In this document: positions 1 through 7,169 of the stretch, in pieces
Layout: each line of letters opens with the position of its first letter
Numbering within the stretch: the stretch's first letter is position 1
Program-made: the position numbers and the translations under genes
Assembly (NCBI GenBank): GCA_934230685.1
Contig: CAKQFF010000071.1
Location: 1-8,669, forward strand
Direction of reading: 5' to 3'
Length of the DNA: 8,669 bases
From: an uncultured Prevotella sp.
GTDB lineage: Bacteria > Bacteroidota > Bacteroidia > Bacteroidales > Bacteroidaceae
The notes under the pieces: model-generated
Seen by the model: the letters and a program-made list of their open reading frames with translations, nothing else
What the model was told of the DNA's origin: nothing
Databases searched by the model: none

Positions 1-1847
1 TTGCCTGCGGATGCGAAGTCGCAGAGATGGATCTGGCGAGGCTTGCCGTTGCCTTCCAGGTCGGCTCCTGCAATCATCGGGGCCGTGAAGGACATCCACG
101 CGAAATCGTTGTCTTCTGCCGGGGTCAGGGTGACGCTGCCGTCCTTTGAAGCTTGGATTACCACGCACTCATCCACGAAACCGTCATTGAAGCGGGAATC
201 CCTTGCAAGCACTATCGGACCGCGTACAATCGCTTGATGCCCATTAAGTTCCAGCAGATGCGGAGTAAGGTCCAGCGACAGTTCAATGCGGTCGCCTTTC
301 TTCCATTTGCGTTCCACCTTCGCATATTCACCGGCGGAAATATTGTCAAGGCTGAGTTTCAATGTATCCGTGCCGCTGATCAACTTGGCCGTAGTCGTCT
401 TGCTCCATTCAGGAATCCTCAGTGCCAATGTGAATTCGGCCGGCTTTGCAGGGGAGAGTTCTATGGATATGTTTCCGGAAACCGGATAATTTCCACGGAC
501 TTTGATACCCATGGAGTTGCGTTTGTCCAGAGAAATTTCCGCCTCGGAATCTCCATAATGGTTTATCTTGAGGCAATCGCCTTCTGTCAGATATGCGAGA
601 GCAGGAATCATCGCGAAGGCGCGTGGACCATTGGCATTGCAGCAGTTTATATTCATGTGGCACTGCTTCTCTCCTTCCACTCTCCAGCCCTCAAGCGGGG
701 TATATTTGGCAATCTGGCTGCCGTCGCTCTTCATCGAACCGAGAATGGCGTTGTAGAATGTCTTTTCGATTTGGTCCGCGTAGCGGGAATCGCCGCAGAA
801 TTTCAGAAGCCTGCTGCAAAGCTGCATCCAGGTGAATCCGACGCAGGTCTCCATAGTGTGGTAGGTCGGAACGGTCTGGAGTGCTTTTCCGCCGTACCAG
901 CACTCGATCGAGCTGCCTGAACCGGCGACGTTTATTTCCTCCTCGATTATGTGTGAAACGCTCTTGCGGACGGCCTCGTAATAAGTTTCGTTTCCGGTCA
1001 CTTTATAATATTCGAGCAGTCCTTCATAGCAGGACATCATTTCGTATGCCTTGGCTCCGTTCTCGTATGAGAACCATTTTGTCTCAGGATGCGGAAAACG
1101 CAGAGCCACAGGAAGATCGGAACGGCTCACCAGTCTCGGACCATCCGGACTTTCCCACTGCGAGACAATGTCTGTCGCGAAATCCAGATAGCGCTTTTCT
1201 CCGCTTATGTTGTACAGTTTCATGACCGGTTCGAGCACGGAAGAACTTGCCATTCCCCTGTATGAACCGCATTTGACAATCTTGGCATTCTTGGATTTGA
1301 GCTGTGAAATGAGGTGGTCTGCGACACCGGATGCCGCAGCAAGGGCGCGGCTGTCTCCGGAGAGTTCATACCATGCGAGCAGTCCCAGCATCGTGTATTT
1401 CCGTCCCCAAATGTCCCATTCTTTCAGCTGGGCTTCAGGCGTATAGTTCCCGATGTAGCCGTCAGGGCTCTGGGTCTCGATAATCTGTCCGACAGAAGCG
1501 GCGATTTTTTCATAAAGTGCGGCGTTGCCGGTGTAGCGGTATGTCGCGATTGCCCCCAATGTCCATTTTCCCCAGAACTCGCTTTTCCAACGCCAGGTCT
1601 CATCCCTGTGACGGAAAGGCTCCACAAGGGCATCGACATCCTCTTCCATAACGCGGTGATTGATGCAGTCATCGATTCTTCCGCCGGCATATCCGTTGAT
1701 TCTCACTGATTTTACCTTCATTTCCGCAGTTTTTGCGTTGCTGATGTTCCCTCCTGCACAGATCGGGCAAGCAAAAATCGAGAACAGCGTACTCAGGACG
1801 AATGTCTTGACGCCAAGATTGTTTTTCATATTCATTGATTGTTTCAT
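1..1847 (-). CDS. GH127-like (DUF1680) beta-L-arabinofuranosidase, C-terminus cut by window edge
   Basis: An open frame of 615 codons runs without a stop from an ATG at 1847 to the left edge, so only the C-terminal end is missing. The protein begins with a signal peptide (hydrophobic stretch VLSTLFSIFACPICA), so it is exported. Counting from 1847, the sequence shows METC (E333, C335) and NCCNANGPRA (C402, C403). These match the Glu plus three Cys zinc site of GH127 beta-L-arabinofuranosidases such as HypBA1, in which one Cys of the CC pair is the nucleophile. E315 in GSGSSIECW lies where the family acid/base Glu is expected. The family removes terminal beta-L-arabinofuranose from plant glycans or hydroxyproline-linked arabinosides. 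Length and the late motif LCDFASAG fit a nearly complete DUF1680 protein. In-frame ATGs at 1835 and 1829 are alternative starts; 1829 gives the neatest signal peptide. GH146 is a close relative and cannot be excluded. The gene follows the GH3 gene by about 70 bp. Confidence 0.88.
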   Translation of the reverse strand, partial: MKQSMNMKNNLGVKTFVLSTLFSIFACPICAGGNISNAKTAEMKVKSVRINGYAGGRIDDCINHRVMEEDVDALVEPFRHRDETWRWKSEFWGKWTLGAIATYRYTGNAALYEKIAASVGQIIETQSPDGYIGNYTPEAQLKEWDIWGRKYTMLGLLAWYELSGDSRALAAASGVADHLISQLKSKNAKIVKCGSYRGMASSSVLEPVMKLYNISGEKRYLDFATDIVSQWESPDGPRLVSRSDLPVALRFPHPETKWFSYENGAKAYEMMSCYEGLLEYYKVTGNETYYEAVRKSVSHIIEEEINVAGSGSSIECWYGGKALQTVPTYHTMETCVGFTWMQLCSRLLKFCGDSRYADQIEKTFYNAILGSMKSDGSQIAKYTPLEGWRVEGEKQCHMNINCCNANGPRAFAMIPALAYLTEGDCLKINHYGDSEAEISLDKRNSMGIKVRGNYPVSGNISIELSPAKPAEFTLALRIPEWSKTTTAKLISGTDTLKLSLDNISAGEYAKVERKWKKGDRIELSLDLTPHLLELNGHQAIVRGPIVLARDSRFNDGFVDECVVIQASKDGSVTLTPAEDNDFAWMSFTAPMIAGADLEGNGKPRQIHLCDFASAG

Positions 1848-1872
1848 GTTTTTTCAGAACGGCTAATTTACG

Positions 1873-1891
1873 AAAAAAAGCCGAGTATCGG
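1873..1891 (-). terminator. weak candidate intrinsic terminator between GH3 and GH127 genes
   Basis: On the minus strand, shortly after the GH3 stop codon, CCGA-TAC-TCGG can form a four-base-pair stem with a three-base loop, followed by C and seven T. The layout is that of a Rho-independent terminator, but the stem is very short. It may cause only partial termination, or none. Confidence 0.25.
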
Positions 1892-1916
1892 TAGTCTGAC
1901 ACTTTAAAATTCGATG

Positions 1917-4211
1917 CTATCTGTAATTCCGCACTCTGTCATCGTCAATGACACCGCTCCAGTTCAGACCGAAAGTGTAATCGTAGATATTGCCGTCTGC
2001 GTCGCGGTAGCAACGCATGTCACGCGGCGTGTCCTCGGCCTGTTCCTCGACCGTGCGCATATCAGCCGGCATCTGGAACGGCAGGAGTGCCGACGGCTCG
2101 ACTTTTCCGGACATGAGGTCAAGTATCGTCTGACGCTGGACGTCGAACATCAGGAATATGGCATCCGCATAAGGCTCCACCTCGCCCAGAACCGGCGGAT
2201 TAAGAACATTTATCGCCAAAATGACAGGCTTTTCGCCCATGAGCTTCTTTGTTTTCACGACAAGATCCATATCTTCCTTATTGACAGTCTTGACGCTTCT
2301 GCCCCTGTAGCTGCGGTTTGACGTTTTTTCGTAAGGGTCTCCGCCGGCGATGCTTGTCTTTCGGGCGAATGTCGCGGTATAGTCGCCGTACTGCAGGCTG
2401 ATGGGACGATAGCCGCTGTCCTTGCCGGAGGCCGCGGCCTCCTTGTCAAAGCCGTACCCGCTGTTCGGAGATTCAATGAACACGAGAGCCGCGTCAGCCT
2501 CTTCCGGAGTGGAGACAAGCTCAAAATAACGGCCTGCAAGTTCGGCGCCGAGAGGAGTTATGAATTGCTCGGGGATGTGCTGCTTCCAGAAGTCGATATA
2601 TGCCGGGACATGGCGTTCCGGAACATAGAGTTTCTGCCGGTTCTGAAGAGGCAGCACTCCTCCGTGATTCTTGAGCATGACGACACTCTTGAGTTGCGCG
2701 TCATAACCTTCGGACATATATTCCGGACACCCGACGATTTCAGAAGTTCGGACGGGGTCAAGGTAGGGGTTCTCGAAGAGCCCTGTGCGGAAGATGTTGG
2801 TCAGCAGACGACGTGCAGAGGTCCGCATACGTTCCTGCATCCATTTCTCTCCGTGCTCCGCAACACCGATGCGGTAGGCATCCAGCACCGGCCCTCGCTC
2901 ATTGTTGCCGCCGAACTGGTCAACTCCGGCCATAAGCACGCGGTAGTGTCGCTCAGCGACACTCTTGTCCTCCATTCCCCAGCACTTTCCCTTGCAGGCA
3001 TAGACACCGACCTCATCGTGCGTGATTATCCAATCGGTACAGATTACGCCGTCGTATCCCTGCTCCTCTCTGAGCATTTCCTGAATGAACTTGTGGCTAT
3101 AACCGCTGCCGACGCCATCAGGCTCAATTCCATAGCATATCGAGTAGTCCGGCATGAGCGCGGCAGACATCTTGGTCTTGCCGTCAAGCTTGAACGCGCC
3201 TTCCGTGAAAGGAATCGTATGAAGTTCAAAATTTCCGTTCGGAAAAACTGCATATTTGCCGTAGCCCTGATGTCCGTCCCGTCCGCCCTCGTTGCAGGCT
3301 CCGGTGCCAGGCCAGTGCTTCACCATGGTGTTGACGCTGTTCCATCCCCACCCGTCACAGATTTCATCTTCGCCTTCGGAAGTCTGGAACCCGTCACAGT
3401 AGGCTCTGGCAAGGTCTGTAGCGAGCTTCGTACCCTCTCCCATCGTGTAGCAGAAGCGCATCCAGCGCGGATCCGTACCCACATCGACCATCGGATAGAG
3501 CGAAGTAGTAAAGCCGAGCGCTCTATATTCCGTGGAAGCGATTTCCGCAAAGCGCCTCATGAGTTCAGGTGAAAAAGTAGCGCACATTCCGAGACTGCCC
3601 GGCCACATGGAAATTTTTCCTCCACCACCTGCATTAAACTCGGCGTCCGCGCGGGAAGAGTGGCGAGGATCCGAAGAATTGTTGCACGGAATGCCGAATC
3701 CAAGCCCCTCCACAAAGCCCTGGGCCTCATTGTTCCAGCGGGCTGCGATTTCCGGGCTTTCAACGGCAGTAATGAGTACATGACGCACGCCATCCTCCTC
3801 AAGGAAGTGTTTCTGCTCATCGGTGAGAGCCCAGGCTGGGGCACCGCTCCCATCCAAAGTCTTGCCATTGTATGCCGCACGTTTCGACGGGATCGTCTGA
3901 TGGCTGCTGTAGAGCATCAGCCCGGCAATGTCCTCCATGTTCATACGCGAGGCAAGGTCAGCGACACGATCCCCGACAGTACGCCTCCAGTCCTCATAGA
4001 CATCAAGTTGTCCGTTTCGATTCAGGTCTTTGAAGGCGTAGCCTCCCTGATGGAGAATGGCGATGCCCGACTTTGGACTGTACCCTAATGTCGGACCGCC
4101 TTTCTGCTCAATGACATTATATCCGTCAGCGACCGATTCCGTCCACTTCTGTCCGCATCCGCAAAGCGCGACCGACGAAAGTGCCAATGCTATGATATAC
4201 TTGTTTTTCAT
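1917..4211 (-). CDS. Family 3 glycoside hydrolase (beta-glycosidase), lipoprotein
   Basis: This 764-residue protein, counted from ATG 4211, is a GH3 enzyme that would release terminal sugars (commonly beta-glucose or beta-xylose, sometimes alpha-L-arabinose) with retention of configuration. The signal peptide ends in a lipobox-like ALCGC, so it should be lipid-anchored. The GH3 barrel covers roughly residues 60-480 and includes KHWPG (298-302) and GYDGVICTDW, where D393 is the expected nucleophile. The second alpha/beta domain follows (GGVLPL near 517-522) and the protein ends soon after FGLNW, without the C-terminal FnIII-like domain seen in longer GH3 enzymes. Residues 62-73 (DLNRNGQLDVYE) read as an EF-hand-type calcium loop just before the barrel. 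I chose ATG 4211 because MKNKYIIALAL is a proper lipoprotein start and GAGGA lies upstream; an in-frame GTG at 4226 only adds five residues. Substrate cannot be read from the sequence; the GH127 neighbour suggests an arabinose-containing glycan. Confidence 0.92.
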   Translation of the reverse strand: MKNKYIIALALSSVALCGCGQKWTESVADGYNVIEQKGGPTLGYSPKSGIAILHQGGYAFKDLNRNGQLDVYEDWRRTVGDRVADLASRMNMEDIAGLMLYSSHQTIPSKRAAYNGKTLDGSGAPAWALTDEQKHFLEEDGVRHVLITAVESPEIAARWNNEAQGFVEGLGFGIPCNNSSDPRHSSRADAEFNAGGGGKISMWPGSLGMCATFSPELMRRFAEIASTEYRALGFTTSLYPMVDVGTDPRWMRFCYTMGEGTKLATDLARAYCDGFQTSEGEDEICDGWGWNSVNTMVKHWPGTGACNEGGRDGHQGYGKYAVFPNGNFELHTIPFTEGAFKLDGKTKMSAALMPDYSICYGIEPDGVGSGYSHKFIQEMLREEQGYDGVICTDWIITHDEVGVYACKGKCWGMEDKSVAERHYRVLMAGVDQFGGNNERGPVLDAYRIGVAEHGEKWMQERMRTSARRLLTNIFRTGLFENPYLDPVRTSEIVGCPEYMSEGYDAQLKSVVMLKNHGGVLPLQNRQKLYVPERHVPAYIDFWKQHIPEQFITPLGAELAGRYFELVSTPEEADAALVFIESPNSGYGFDKEAAASGKDSGYRPISLQYGDYTATFARKTSIAGGDPYEKTSNRSYRGRSVKTVNKEDMDLVVKTKKLMGEKPVILAINVLNPPVLGEVEPYADAIFLMFDVQRQTILDLMSGKVEPSALLPFQMPADMRTVEEQAEDTPRDMRCYRDADGNIYDYTFGLNWSGVIDDDRVRNYR

Positions 4212-4233
4212 AAGACAATTCCTCACATATAAT

Positions 4234-4258
4234 GGACACGCCTTAAACGCCCGCGCCC
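4234..4258 (-). other. possible intercistronic RNA hairpin upstream of GH3
   Basis: In the gap between the phosphodiester-glycosidase and GH3 genes, the minus-strand transcript can pair GGGCGCG with CGTGTCC (seven pairs, two of them G-U) around an 11-base loop. No T-tract follows, so it does not look like a terminator. A role in transcript processing or stability is only a guess. Confidence 0.25.
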
Positions 4259-4273
4259 TAAAGATTCCTGAAG

Positions 4274-5299
4274 CTATTTCTTTTTAGTGATCATCCAGAA
4301 TGTACGCATCTGCCTCTGACCGCCATCCGTAGCTTTGTTCTGAAGAACATACTTGCCGGTGTTCGAGTTCTTGAGCACCAGCTGTGCGGAACCGCCGCCG
4401 TCAAGCATGACAGCATTGACGCAACCGAGCGATTTCATGATTTCACCGGCTTCGCCGTATGACACCCCGGTGGAGACAGACTCATTTCTTCCATCCACAA
4501 TCATCATGATAATTGTGTCGTCTGCCCTGACTCCAATGGTTGAGAACGGATAACTGTCCTCAAGCGGAGTGTAGTTTCCGCTATCGTCTACAAGGTCATA
4601 TCCTTTGCATACTTTTCCGTCACGAAGAAACCGGTATCCGCCGCCGGTACATTCTTGAAGATCTGCCTTCACGCCGTCATATTCGGCTGCGTCACCTATG
4701 ACAATCTTACCGTTCTTGTCGACGGCAAGAAAGCTCAATGCCTGATGCGTCCAGTTCTTCTGTGGGACAAAGTGGTCCTGATAGACTTCTCCCCGGTGAT
4801 GCACCGGTCCGCGGCAACCTCCGTCAATACCGTGACGGTTCGCAAGTTGGTCGTCCATCCAGCGGAAAAAATCTCCGCCGATTACCGCAACCACCTCCTC
4901 ATTGACAGAATTGGACTTCTCTGCAATTGCTGACGGCATTACCATAGGAATCAGCCCGTCAGTTCCGGGAGCGTTACAGCCAGTCTTCAACGCCGCCCTT
5001 GAGGCATCTGCCGACGTCTTTACGACATAGATAGTCGCAGGGCGGTCGCTGCGCGACTTGAGCGTCTGAAGCTTAGTGTACGTCACCCCATCGGCAAGCG
5101 CTGTTTCCTTCCACGTCTGTACCGTCTTTATCGACACACAGTTCTTGAGCATCGTGACTATTTCCGAGTCGTCCTGTTTTCCGGGATCAGTGCCGCCGCT
5201 TGAAGGATTTTCGCTTGCGCTGCATGAACACGCGCCAAGAAGAAGCGCCATTAAGCCCCATCCGCAGACCAGGGCAGAAATGTTCCTTGAGAATCTCAT
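4274..5299 (-). CDS. Phosphodiester glycosidase (NAGPA/PF09992 domain) lipoprotein
   Basis: The 341-residue protein (ATG at 5299) starts with a signal peptide and the lipobox LGAC (lipid-bearing C24), followed by a Ser/Gly-rich linker. The rest is a NAGPA-type domain, roughly residues 70-340: VIGGDFF (139-145) takes the place of the usual N-G-x-FF motif; TIGVRADDTIIMMIVDGR (254-271) and MLDGGGSAQLV (298-308) are its hallmark strands and glycine-rich loop. The family is named for the mammalian enzyme that uncovers mannose-6-phosphate by removing GlcNAc from a GlcNAc-1-phosphodiester. Bacterial members are mostly uncharacterised, so cleavage of a sugar-1-phosphodiester is an inference from the family. 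It sits between a glycan-binding lipoprotein gene (80 bp upstream) and the GH3 gene (62 bp downstream), which argues for a part in the same glycan breakdown. A GTG at 5359 would add 20 residues ahead of the signal peptide and was rejected. Confidence 0.85.
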   Translation of the reverse strand: MRFSRNISALVCGWGLMALLLGACSCSASENPSSGGTDPGKQDDSEIVTMLKNCVSIKTVQTWKETALADGVTYTKLQTLKSRSDRPATIYVVKTSADASRAALKTGCNAPGTDGLIPMVMPSAIAEKSNSVNEEVVAVIGGDFFRWMDDQLANRHGIDGGCRGPVHHRGEVYQDHFVPQKNWTHQALSFLAVDKNGKIVIGDAAEYDGVKADLQECTGGGYRFLRDGKVCKGYDLVDDSGNYTPLEDSYPFSTIGVRADDTIIMMIVDGRNESVSTGVSYGEAGEIMKSLGCVNAVMLDGGGSAQLVLKNSNTGKYVLQNKATDGGQRQMRTFWMITKKK

Positions 5300-5324
5300 A
5301 TAAAACAAGTTTAACAAAAGCGAA

Positions 5325-5356
5325 CCCGGCACATTCCGTAAAGGCCGGCAGCCGGG
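5325..5356 (-). other. GC-rich inverted repeat in the intergenic gap
   Basis: On the minus strand CCCGGC and GCCGGG flank a 20-base spacer that itself carries GCCGGC, so the 3' arm could pair with either of two upstream segments. A loosely T-rich stretch (TTCGCTTTTGTT) follows. It could be a leaky terminator or attenuator between the three-IPT lipoprotein and the phosphodiester-glycosidase gene; the T-tract is broken, so support is weak. Confidence 0.25.
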
Positions 5357-5379
5357 CACGCAATCAACACATTCGATTA

Positions 5380-7140
5380 CTACTTTTCTGTTACAGAAAT
5401 TTTTCTGATAATCTGGTTTTCCATATCAGAGAAATAGATTGTACTGCCGTCGGCAGTCATCGTCATTCCATAAGGCATTTTCAAAGTGGCAGTCGCGCCG
5501 TCACCATCGGAGTTCCCTGCGACTCCGGTTCCTGCGACAGTGCTAACAGTCGCATCCTCATATCCTTTCTTGCCAGGACGTATTCTTCTGATTTTCTGAT
5601 TATAAGGATCCGCAAAATAGACATCACCGCGAGTCTTGTCGACAACAGTGGCAACAGGCTGTACAAGCTGGGCAGTAAGAGGCTGGCCGGCTTCGCCGTC
5701 TGTACTTCCTCCACCATTTCCGACTATTTTGGTTACTTTTCCATCAGAAGCCGCAAGATAGAAACCATCTCTCTGAGATCCTATGATCAAATTTCCATCC
5801 ACGTCAAAATCCATGGAATAGAGGCCTTCGCCCTTTCCGTCAAGATTGACAAACACCTGTGCTGAGGCATTGTTGAACTGACCTTTCGGATACTTGTAGA
5901 TCTTCCTTTCATCGCGTACAAGCACGTACATGTTGCCCTTTGCGTCGAATTTGACATCCATCATGTTCGCATGTCCGCTTACGACAATCTCTACATTCTG
6001 CCCGTCGCCCTTTGACGGGTCCACTCTTCCGATTTCCCCTTTGGCCTTATAGGCGATGTAAAGCATCTTGTCGTCAGGGTTCATCGATATGTTCCAAGGA
6101 TGAGCGTCGGCATACTTGTTCACAAGCACAGACTGTTTTTTATTCTGGATGTCGAACACCTTAATTTCGTGCGTAGCGCGGCAGGCGACGGCAAGTCTTC
6201 CGTCCGGAAGCATTGCCATTCCGGTAAGGAACACAAGTTTGTCTCCGGAATGCACGTCACTGCTTACCATATAGACAAGTTCCGGTTTAACATATTCAAA
6301 CTCAAGCCCTTCAACAGTCTGCTTGCCTACGGTCACCACAACTTTATAGATTCCGAGTTCATTCTCCGGGGCGATGACGGTAAGCTCGGTTGCAGAAGCA
6401 GCCTTGACTTCAGCCTTCTTCCCGCCTATCATCACCTTGTTCTCTGATGCCACAGCGCTGAAATTCTCGCCCTCGATGACAATCTCGGTTCCAGCATGTC
6501 CCTGCGTCGGACTTATGTTCGTAACCTTGAGGACAGGAACTTCAAGGCAGGTAAAAGTCAGAGAAGCGTCTGTCTGGACTCCCGCCTTCACAGTGAGCCT
6601 GTACTCGCCCGGGGCAAGTTCAGGGACAGTGACTGTAAGCTGCGTCGTACTTGAAGCCGTGATTACTCCGGCTTTCGTACCGAAGAGGACAGAATTTTCC
6701 TTGGCATCAGCACTGAAGCCCTTTCCTTTGATGACGATTTCATCTCCAGAATAGCCGGAAGTCTTCTCAAGAGGCTCAACCTCGAGTTTCTCCTCATAGG
6801 CACCTTCCTTGTAGGTAAACTTCGGTCCTTCGACAGTCTTGTCACCAACAGTGACGACCAGCGGATAAGCCCCTGCCTTATTGGCAGGAACGGTCATCTT
6901 GAGAACCGAGACAGAGGTTTCAACTGCCGTGAGACGGGCACCGTTCAAAGTGACGACATTCTCGGACGGAACGATGCTGAAGCCTTCTCCTGTAATTGTC
7001 ACTTCATCCCCGGTAACGCCTTCTGTCGGAGTCATGGATATAACTTTCAACTCCTTGGGCTCCTGATTTCCAGTTTCCTTCTGACAGCCGCAGACAACAG
7101 ACAGCGCCGCGAGCGTCATAAAAATAAAACTCTTTTTCAT
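5380..7140 (-). CDS. Lipoprotein with three IPT/TIG domains and an NHL-type beta-propeller
   Basis: This is a 586-residue protein from ATG 7140, with signal peptide MKKSFIFMTLAALSVVCGC and C19 as the likely lipidated cysteine. Three immunoglobulin-like IPT/TIG domains follow at about residues 31-111, 119-198 and 202-284. Each has a G-D/T-E-(V/I)-x-I-x-G-x-x-F-S core and a later E/T-N-x-V segment. Residues 296-586 form an NHL-like beta-propeller with about six blades (for example GRLAVACRATHEIKVFD, GNMYVLVRDERKIYKYP, GDVYFADPYNQKIRRIRP, STIYFSDMENQIIRKISV). No catalytic motif is visible. Proteins of this design occur beside SusC/SusD pairs in Bacteroidota, where a cell-surface glycan-binding role is the usual proposal; that is inference here. 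It is a paralogue of the gene just upstream, 29 bp away. A TTG at 7173 would extend it by 11 residues; the ATG gives a clean signal peptide. Confidence 0.9.
   Translation of the reverse strand: MKKSFIFMTLAALSVVCGCQKETGNQEPKELKVISMTPTEGVTGDEVTITGEGFSIVPSENVVTLNGARLTAVETSVSVLKMTVPANKAGAYPLVVTVGDKTVEGPKFTYKEGAYEEKLEVEPLEKTSGYSGDEIVIKGKGFSADAKENSVLFGTKAGVITASSTTQLTVTVPELAPGEYRLTVKAGVQTDASLTFTCLEVPVLKVTNISPTQGHAGTEIVIEGENFSAVASENKVMIGGKKAEVKAASATELTVIAPENELGIYKVVVTVGKQTVEGLEFEYVKPELVYMVSSDVHSGDKLVFLTGMAMLPDGRLAVACRATHEIKVFDIQNKKQSVLVNKYADAHPWNISMNPDDKMLYIAYKAKGEIGRVDPSKGDGQNVEIVVSGHANMMDVKFDAKGNMYVLVRDERKIYKYPKGQFNNASAQVFVNLDGKGEGLYSMDFDVDGNLIIGSQRDGFYLAASDGKVTKIVGNGGGSTDGEAGQPLTAQLVQPVATVVDKTRGDVYFADPYNQKIRRIRPGKKGYEDATVSTVAGTGVAGNSDGDGATATLKMPYGMTMTADGSTIYFSDMENQIIRKISVTEK
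6289..7050 (-). repeat. Three tandem IPT/TIG domain repeats (protein level)
   Basis: Three diverged copies of about 80 codons each lie at roughly 6808-7050, 6547-6786 and 6289-6537. Shared features are the opening P-T-x-G or S-G-Y-S-G turn, G-(E/K)-(G/N)-F-S, and a closing Y-x-(L/V)-x-V-x-(V/A)-G strand. The copies are similar at protein level but not obviously at DNA level, which indicates old duplication rather than a recent tandem repeat. Confidence 0.8.
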
Positions 7141-7169
7141 TGTCGATAAATTATTGGTTATTAATCTGT

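Noticed and set aside
153..920. Plus-strand open frame of 255 codons opposite the GH127 gene
   Set aside because: The minus-strand frame here carries the GH127 active-site motifs; the plus-strand translation resembles no protein family I know.
1863..1870. TAAATTAG on the minus strand, similar to the Bacteroides -7 promoter box TAnnTTTG
   Set aside because: There is no TTTG -33 element at the right distance, and it lies only about 15 bases before the start codon.
2565..3572. Long plus-strand open frame opposite the GH3 gene
   Set aside because: It lies wholly antisense to a clear GH3 coding region, and its translation shows no recognisable domain or export signal.
5300..5359. GTG-initiated N-terminal extension of the phosphodiester glycosidase
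   Set aside because: It would bury the signal peptide and lipobox that begin at ATG 5299.
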